Shown: positions 59,046 to 64,000 of the stretch, in pieces | Position numbering within the stretch: the first letter of the stretch is position 1 | How the letters are laid out: every line of letters begins with the position of its first letter | Position numbers and translations under genes: made by a program | Notes under the pieces: generated by a model | The model's input: only the letters and a program-made list of their open reading frames with translations | Databases searched by the model: none | Told to the model about the DNA's origin: nothing | DNA from: ATM1 sp003577165 | Lineage (GTDB): Bacteria; Armatimonadota; Fimbriimonadia; Fimbriimonadales; ATM1 | NCBI GenBank assembly: GCA_030263715.1 | Contig: SZPM01000002.1 | Span: 62,001 to 126,000 of the forward strand | Direction: 5' to 3' | Length of the DNA stretch: 64,000 bases

Positions 59046-59438
59046 ATGGTTTCGGTTCGTACTATCGATGAATTCACTACAGGCAGAAGGCTCGAAGGTC
59101 CGACCGTGGAACTGCCGTCGTTCGAGGTTTCGGTTCGAGAGTTGATCGAGTCGAGGGTGCGCCAAGAGGTGGACCGCTACAATCGAGAGAAGCCGGGGAC
59201 GTACTACGGCCTGATTCAGCCCACCGACACGGAGGTGCTGCTCAACGGGCCTGTGACTCGACGGTTCAAGCCGGTTGATCCGGAGCGACAGGTCGAGATC
59301 GCGTTGGAGGCGTTCCGGAAGCAACAGATTCTCGTGCTGTTGCCCGGAGGGCAAGCAGAGTCGGTTGACCAAATCGTTCGATTGAATGAGAACGACGAAG
59401 TCAGTTTCCTTCGACTTGTACCTTTAGTCGGGGGTTAG
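59046..59438 (+). CDS. Small partner protein of the DUF4132 gene
   Basis: This 130-residue protein has SVRELIESRVRQEVDRYNRE, YYGLIQPTDTEVLLNG, ALEAFRKQQILVLLPGGQAE and the ending NDEVSFLRLVPLVGG. I recognise this as a conserved hypothetical protein usually encoded just upstream of a DUF4132 gene; its function is unknown. GATAAT lies 8 nt before the ATG, and there is no SD. It ends one base before the next start, so the two form an operon. Confidence 0.75.
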   Translation: MVSVRTIDEFTTGRRLEGPTVELPSFEVSVRELIESRVRQEVDRYNREKPGTYYGLIQPTDTEVLLNGPVTRRFKPVDPERQVEIALEAFRKQQILVLLPGGQAESVDQIVRLNENDEVSFLRLVPLVGG

Positions 59439-59439
59439 A

Positions 59440-61899
59440 GTGCGCCTGCCCTGGAGCAAGAGCGAACCCCGGATTTCTCCGGAAGTTTCGTCTGCGCTCG
59501 CGCGGTTCCTCGACGCAGGCGAGGAACTCGCCAGGCGAGACTTTCGGCAGTACGCGTGGCTTCGGTTCCAGCCGATGGATCTTCCGCACGCCAATGATGT
59601 AATTCGCGGGGGGGATATCGGCGCCGAGGTTTTCGTAGAGCTGGCAAGGAGAGTCAAGCAAGAGGCGCGCAAGTTGGGGAAGAAGCGCAGGGGGGGGTTC
59701 TTGTCGGAGCATGCCACTCCTGAAGGGAGATTCTACTGCAGGACCTGCGAGGAGATTCTCCGATACAGGCCGACGTTTACCGACGATCAACTGGTCGCTC
59801 TCCTCGAGTACACGGAGGGCATGTCATGGCCGATGTCGCCGCTCGATGATGAGAGGTTTGCGAGGATCGTGACTCGGAAGATCGCCAAAGATGGTCTGAA
59901 CCCGAAGATCGCTTCAGTCGGCAGCGCGCTGGTGAGGCGCCTGGCTCGCAAGTTCGACGCAAGCACCCAGCGGGCTCGACTGGACCTTGAGCGTGCGCTG
60001 CGGGGTGAGGACCCCAAGGCGATCCGCCTCGATGAGAACTGGCAGATCGTATTCGAATCGAACGATCTGTATCCCTTCGCAGAAGCCGCAGCAGGCGCGA
60101 AGGGCAAGTGCCCGTCTCCCGCTTGGCGAAACAAGGTGGATCCGCTTCTGAAAGACGGGCGTGAGCAATTCTTGGATGCCTTTGAGAAGGCGGTTGATGC
60201 GCTGAGGAAGCAGGACGAACCAGTCGAGGGCCACAGGTCGGATATGCTGCGCGGATTCTGTTGGATGGCGGGACTCTCTGGGGGGGATCGCGCGACGCGA
60301 CTGCTCGGGGAGATGCTGCTTGTGTGCGGCCAGAAGCTGCCGGGGGTGGGCGCACGCAGTCAGAAGGGATTTACGAGTTGTTTGACTGCACTCGAAACGA
60401 TCGGAACTTTCGATGCGTTATCCCAACTCGCTCTGGCGAGGCCGAAGGTGAAGACTCATGTGCTTCTTACCGCGTTGGAGGACACGCTTGAGCGAGCGGC
60501 AGCCTCACAAGGCATCTCGATCGCAGAAGTGGAGGAAGCCGTCGTACCCACTTGCGGCCTCGATGCATCCAGTCGCCGCACATTCAAGATTGGTGACGTC
60601 GAGTCGGAACTTTCGATCGAACCGACTGGGGCGGTTAGCATCGAATGGCGGAAACAGGGCAAGGCGCTGAAGTCCAAACCGAAGTTCTCCGACGGAGATA
60701 AGCGTGCAGCTTCAGAGATCACTGCGACAAAGAAAGCCATTGAGGCGGCGCTTCGCTCGCAGAAAGCGCGACTCGAATCCTTGTTCCTTCTTGAACGGTC
60801 GTGGCCGTTCTCGGTTTGGAGAGATCGGTACCTCGATCACCCGCTGATTTCGAGCCTGGCTCGACGACTCATCTGGAGATTTCAGGGAAGTGGCTTCGAT
60901 GTGCTCGGAATTGCTCCTGACGGCAAACCCGTTGACATCGAGGACCGGACGATCCACGGGCTCGACGACAACACAGCAGTTCGCCTTTGGCATCCCCTGG
61001 ATTCCGGTCTGTCTGCGATCGAGGCGTGGAGGGAGTACCTCGTTTCCCACGAGATTCAGCAGCCGTTCAAGCAAGCCTACCGCGAGGTGTACATCATCAC
61101 CGACGCGGAGCGAGTAACGCGCACTTATTCCAACCGATTCGCGGCACACATTCTAAAGCAGTATCAGTGTGCTGCGCTAATGAGGCAGCGCGGGTGGAGG
61201 TACTCGCTGCAGGGCTATTTCGACTCCATTAACACGCCCAGTCTCAGTTTGCCGTCTGCAGGCTTAGTGGCTCGGTTTGCGGTGGATGTGCCGTACTTCG
61301 ACGGCGGGCAGGATGCGAACTACGTAAGCGATACCGGCATCGCTTTCTACGTGGTGACGGACCAAGTACGATTCGAGCAGCAGGATGGTTCTGCTCCCGT
61401 TCCACTTGAGGAAGTCCCCCCCCGGCTATTCTCGGAAGTGATGCGGGACATCGACCTATTCGTGAGTGTGACGAGCATAGGAAATGATCCGACCTGGCAG
61501 GATCATCCCGAACCCGACAGGTTTGGCGAGTACTGGAACTCGTTCGCATTCGGCATGCTGTCTGAAAGCGCCCATACGCGAGAAGCCGTCCTTCGGCGGC
61601 TTTTGCCGCGCCTCTCTATCTCCGACAAGGCTCACATTGACGGACGATATCTCGTCGTGAGGGGGAAGCTGCGAACCTATAAGATCCACCTGGGCAGCGG
61701 GCACGTTCTTATGTCGCCTAACGATCAATACCTTTGCATCGTCACAAGACAGAGCGCGGCTGAGATCTCACATCAGCTGGTCTACTTGCCGTTTGAAGGG
61801 GATACCACGCTTGCAATCATCCTAAGCAAGGCGTTCATGCTCGCGAACGACACCAACATCAAGGACCCCACGATCGTGAGCCAGATCATGCACCTGTAG
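59440..61899 (+). CDS. DUF4132-domain protein (MolR-like)
   Basis: This 819-residue soluble protein carries the DUF4132 domain in its C-terminal 300 residues: RLWHPLDSGLSAIEAWREYL, IQQPFKQAYREVYIITDAER, TYSNRFAAHILKQYQ, PPRLFSEVMRDIDLFVSVTS and RGKLRTYKIHLGSGHVLMSP. The N-terminal half is helical, with a Cys pair (FYCRTCEEILRYRP) and repeat-like helices. No WGR domain is present. DUF4132 proteins are widespread but poorly characterised; a regulatory or stress role has been suggested by context only. The GTG start follows the partner gene. G-rich and C-rich runs (GGGGGG) are frequent in it. Confidence 0.85.
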   Translation: MRLPWSKSEPRISPEVSSALARFLDAGEELARRDFRQYAWLRFQPMDLPHANDVIRGGDIGAEVFVELARRVKQEARKLGKKRRGGFLSEHATPEGRFYCRTCEEILRYRPTFTDDQLVALLEYTEGMSWPMSPLDDERFARIVTRKIAKDGLNPKIASVGSALVRRLARKFDASTQRARLDLERALRGEDPKAIRLDENWQIVFESNDLYPFAEAAAGAKGKCPSPAWRNKVDPLLKDGREQFLDAFEKAVDALRKQDEPVEGHRSDMLRGFCWMAGLSGGDRATRLLGEMLLVCGQKLPGVGARSQKGFTSCLTALETIGTFDALSQLALARPKVKTHVLLTALEDTLERAAASQGISIAEVEEAVVPTCGLDASSRRTFKIGDVESELSIEPTGAVSIEWRKQGKALKSKPKFSDGDKRAASEITATKKAIEAALRSQKARLESLFLLERSWPFSVWRDRYLDHPLISSLARRLIWRFQGSGFDVLGIAPDGKPVDIEDRTIHGLDDNTAVRLWHPLDSGLSAIEAWREYLVSHEIQQPFKQAYREVYIITDAERVTRTYSNRFAAHILKQYQCAALMRQRGWRYSLQGYFDSINTPSLSLPSAGLVARFAVDVPYFDGGQDANYVSDTGIAFYVVTDQVRFEQQDGSAPVPLEEVPPRLFSEVMRDIDLFVSVTSIGNDPTWQDHPEPDRFGEYWNSFAFGMLSESAHTREAVLRRLLPRLSISDKAHIDGRYLVVRGKLRTYKIHLGSGHVLMSPNDQYLCIVTRQSAAEISHQLVYLPFEGDTTLAIILSKAFMLANDTNIKDPTIVSQIMHL

Positions 61900-61990
61900 G
61901 CGGCGATCGAGGATGGACACCTCCGACGGGGGTGGTTGGCATGCGTTCTTGGGCTGCAATGCGTCGGCAGGGAGTATGATTTGTGGCGGT

Positions 61991-62534
61991 ATGAGGTTCG
62001 TTGTTGGGGTTTCTTGTGTCGCGTTGGCGGTGGGTGGCGTTGTTGGGTTGCCTGTCGAGGAGAAGGTGGCGTTTACGTTTCGGGGGGTGGGGTACGTGCA
62101 TCGGTACAGCAAGGACGATTTGCACGAATACACTCCGAAGGGCAAGCCGAGTTTGGAGAAGTGGGCGGACATGGTGACGGTGAACGTGTATCGAAACGTG
62201 AAGGATGGGGAGGGGCTTGCCGCGACGGCGAACGGAGTGCTCGAGACATATAAGGCGAATCAGGCGATGGTTGTGCGCACGGATTCCGTTCCGCGGACGG
62301 AGAAGCGGGAGGCGGAGCATTTGATCGTCGTATTGTTCCCGCGGAAGGAGTTCATCGAGGCGGCGTTCGCCCGGTTTCGCATAGAGGGGGGCGCGCGGCG
62401 TGTCCATCGTGTATTCGCACCGCGTGTATGGGACGAAGGCGGGGAATGCGATGAGCGAGTGGCTCGGCAAGAACGGGCCTGGAATCGAGAAGGAGTTGAT
62501 GGGGATGAAGTCGGCTCCGATTCCTCCGAAGTGA
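61991..62534 (+). pseudogene. Secreted protein with a frameshift in a G6 run
   Basis: The ATG at 61991 begins a signal peptide (MRFVVGVSCVALAVGGVVGL), then VEEKVAFTFRGVGYVHRYSK, and the frame is sound up to RFRIEG. At 62386-62391 there are six G. With five G the frame would continue as GVSIVYSHRVYGTKAGNAMS, then EWLGKNGPGIEKELMG, ending at TGA 62532-62534. As written, the frame instead reads a polar Arg/Glu-rich tail to 62560. The second half is clearly coding in the other frame, so a one-base insertion, a sequencing error or slippage explains it. The family is unknown. Confidence 0.7.
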
Positions 62535-62664
62535 TGGGTTCGGCTCGCGGGCCGCTTTGATAAGAGGGGGTGGGGCGCGCGCTGTAATGCGCCCCCCCGG
62601 CGGCTCGTCTTCGGAGGGTCAATTCCGGTTGCCGCGACGCAGCACGAAAGACGAAGTTGGAGCG

Positions 62665-62940
62665 TTACGCTTCGGCCGTCGTAGGATCGATCACCGCGTG
62701 CACGGCGGAGACGGCGTCGGTTGGGAACCCGCCGCGCTTGGCGTGTTCACGAACCAGGTCTTCGTTTTCCGCGATGTAGACGCAATAGATCTTGTCGTCG
62801 GTCACGTAACTGTGGAGCCATTGGACTTTGGGCCCCATCTCGTTCAGCACTGAGCAGGACTTTTGCGAGATGGATGTGAGTTCCGCAGGCGAGAGTTTCC
62901 CGGCTCCCGGGATGGTCCTTTCGATTACGTATTTCGGCAT
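62665..62940 (-). CDS. DUF4242 family protein
   Basis: This 91-residue ferredoxin-like-fold protein reads PKYVIERTIPGAGKLSPAEL, VQWLHSYVTDDKIYCVYIAE and DLVREHAKRGGFPTDAV. Some relatives bind nickel; the biological role is unknown. A strong SD (GGAGGTGATC) lies 5 nt before the ATG, and TATCCT at 62966-62971 gives a 25-nt leader, which makes it one of the few clearly leadered genes here. Confidence 0.9.
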   Translation of the reverse strand: MPKYVIERTIPGAGKLSPAELTSISQKSCSVLNEMGPKVQWLHSYVTDDKIYCVYIAENEDLVREHAKRGGFPTDAVSAVHAVIDPTTAEA

Positions 62941-63149
62941 GGTGAGATCACCTCCGTCGAGGGGGAGGATACCGGGGCGAGTCGGGCGGGAGGCAAGGGG
63001 TGGGCGGGGTTTTTCATGGTGTGGTTTGGGGGGTTGGGCGGGCTTGGGATGTTGGCGCGCTGTCCGCCTGGTGGGGTTGGCGGCGAGCGAGGCGGCGCCC
63101 AGGGAGGTTGACGGACGGGATGGTTGAAAGATGCGGGCGCAGATTATGG

Positions 63150-63155
63150 TAAAAT
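63150..63155 (+). promoter_or_regulatory. -10 hexamer TAAAAT for the HigBA pair, inside an inverted repeat
   Basis: GTAAAAT ends 8 nt before the GTG at 63164. TTATG (63144-63148) and CATAA (63159-63163) flank it symmetrically, which could be an operator for the HTH antitoxin. Confidence 0.5.
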
Positions 63156-63163
63156 TGGCATAA

Positions 63164-63535
63164 GTGTCGGATTCGCGCAGGGAGATCCGATGGGTTGGCT
63201 CAAGCCTTGAAGATCTGAGGCGGCTTCCTGAGGAAGTGCGCCGCGAAGTTGGTCTTGCGCTCTTTCAGGCTCAACGAGGCGAAAAGCCCGCGAGCGCAAA
63301 GCCGATGGAAGGATTCAAGGGCGCGAAGGTGTTGAAGATCGTGGAAGACCATGACGGAAACACATACAGAGTTGTGTACACAGTGAAATTCCAGGAAGTC
63401 GTCTACGTCTTGCACTGCTTCCAGAAGAAGTCAAAGTCCGGAATCGCGACACCGAAACGGGATGTCGAGTTGATTCGAGCAAGGTTTAGATCCGTTCAGC
63501 AGATTGAGAGCGAGCAGAAGAAATGGCAAAAGTGA
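63164..63535 (+). CDS. higB: RelE/HigB-type toxin (phage-derived Gp49-like family)
   Basis: This 123-residue protein has the family core DLRRLPEEVRREVGLALFQA, MEGFKGAKVLKIVEDHDGNT, YRVVYTVKFQEVVYVLHCFQ, KKSKSGIATPKRDVELIRAR. These toxins cleave mRNA on the ribosome. The toxin-first order and 13-nt overlap with an HTH antitoxin are typical of HigBA. The GTG start at 63164 has TAAAAT 8 nt upstream and no SD, so the mRNA may be leaderless. Confidence 0.9.
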   Translation: MSDSRREIRWVGSSLEDLRRLPEEVRREVGLALFQAQRGEKPASAKPMEGFKGAKVLKIVEDHDGNTYRVVYTVKFQEVVYVLHCFQKKSKSGIATPKRDVELIRARFRSVQQIESEQKKWQK

Positions 63536-63969
63536 CGAAGACAATCGAAGTGACCAGAGGAAGTGGCAATGTGTTCGCGGACCTCGGATTCGAGAATCCC
63601 GAAGAGGAACTGGCGAAGGCGATCTTAGTTTTGGAGATTGCGCGAGCGCTTGCAGAGCGCAGGACGACTCAAGCGCGGCTGGCGGAAATGATTGGGACGG
63701 ATCAGCCCTCCATATCTCGGCTCTTGCGTGGACGGACGGGCGGCTACACGATCGATCGGCTGGCAAGGATTCTGACGCGGTTGGGAAAGGACGTCGAAAT
63801 CACAGTTCGGCCAACCCGGACGAAGGGTTCGGCGGGACGGGTCTTTGTGAGCGGGAAGGCGGCACGAGACGCGGGGATCGGCGATGCGCGATTGGTTGCG
63901 AAGGGCGCGGTCAAGGAACCGAAGGCGCGGTATTCAGTGAAAGCGAAGCGTGCTGGGTGGAAGAAGTAG
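63523..63969 (+). CDS. higA: HigA-type XRE-family antitoxin
   Basis: Residues 38-95 form an HTH (RTTQARLAEMIGTDQPSISR, LLRGRTGGYTIDRLARILTR), the DNA-binding part that also represses the operon in this family. A C-terminal Lys/Ala/Gly-rich tail of about 45 residues (SVKAKRAGWKK) is longer than usual. The start lies inside the toxin gene, so translation is coupled. Confidence 0.9.
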   Translation: MAKVTKTIEVTRGSGNVFADLGFENPEEELAKAILVLEIARALAERRTTQARLAEMIGTDQPSISRLLRGRTGGYTIDRLARILTRLGKDVEITVRPTRTKGSAGRVFVSGKAARDAGIGDARLVAKGAVKEPKARYSVKAKRAGWKK

Positions 63970-64000
63970 TCCGCGGTCGGGGATCAGGAGAGGAGCCGGC

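Noticed and set aside
1..64000. tRNA or rRNA genes
   Set aside because: No stretch with a convincing T-loop and acceptor stem, and no rRNA-like sequence, was found by eye; short single hits could have been missed.

Overview
The window is GC-rich, gene-dense bacterial chromosome with short intergenic gaps and many 1-26 nt gene overlaps. A Kdo transferase (LPS core) and a DUF374 acyltransferase indicate a cell with two membranes. Flagellin, a FliA/WhiG sigma factor and an FlhG-like ATPase indicate a flagellated cell. MreBCD, DivIVA and RemA (DUF370) occur together, and many genes appear to be leaderless (a TANNNT -10 hexamer 6-9 nt before the start codon). Together these suggest a deep-branching diderm; Armatimonadota (Fimbriimonadia-like) is my best guess, by inference only. 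No rRNA, tRNA or CRISPR was seen.

Layout. 1-5.7 kb: a type I restriction-modification locus read leftwards (hsdM, hsdS, a DUF6119/TIGR04141 gene, the mntA-hepT toxin-antitoxin pair, and the start of hsdR). A small divergent HTH-like gene lies between hsdM and hsdS. 5.7-7.7 kb: a gene-poor gap with two palindromic repeat copies, then flagellin and its terminator. 7.7-30 kb: housekeeping genes: prfA, hemW, dapB, waaA, mtnA, an ABC permease, queA, a glycosyltransferase, dgt, pcrA/uvrD, aat and RNase G/E. 30-33 kb: a partial complex I operon (nuoA, C, D, E, with no nuoB). 33.5-37.6 kb: small proteins, a PhnP-like hydrolase, the FliA/WhiG sigma operon and a Fur-family regulator. 37.7-46 kb: remA-mreBCD, glutamate dehydrogenase, dxr, divIVA, flhG and an unusual MshEN-pseudokinase fusion. 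45.7-52.7 kb: a Y-family polymerase under a perfect palindrome, hutU, ruvAB and an acyl-CoA dehydrogenase. 52.7-64 kb: an accessory island with two more repeat copies, a RepA-like ATPase, ASCH/PIN-GNAT, DUF4411 with XRE-ImmA, HicB, an internally deleted hsdM remnant, a DUF4132 two-gene module and a HigBA pair. Several genes there are broken.

Themes. Cell shape, division-site and motility genes cluster at 35-46 kb, with sigma, RemA and FlhG as likely regulators. Defence and addiction genes sit at both ends. The left RM locus looks intact; the right island holds damaged copies of similar genes (an hsdM remnant, a PIN domain with an in-frame amber, a frameshifted TIR-like ORF). The most unusual signals are the widespread leaderless-promoter pattern (including a probable ATT start), a four-copy 29-bp hairpin with a compensatory base change, the gene organisation inside the RM locus, and the c-di-GMP-type domain fused to a degenerate kinase.
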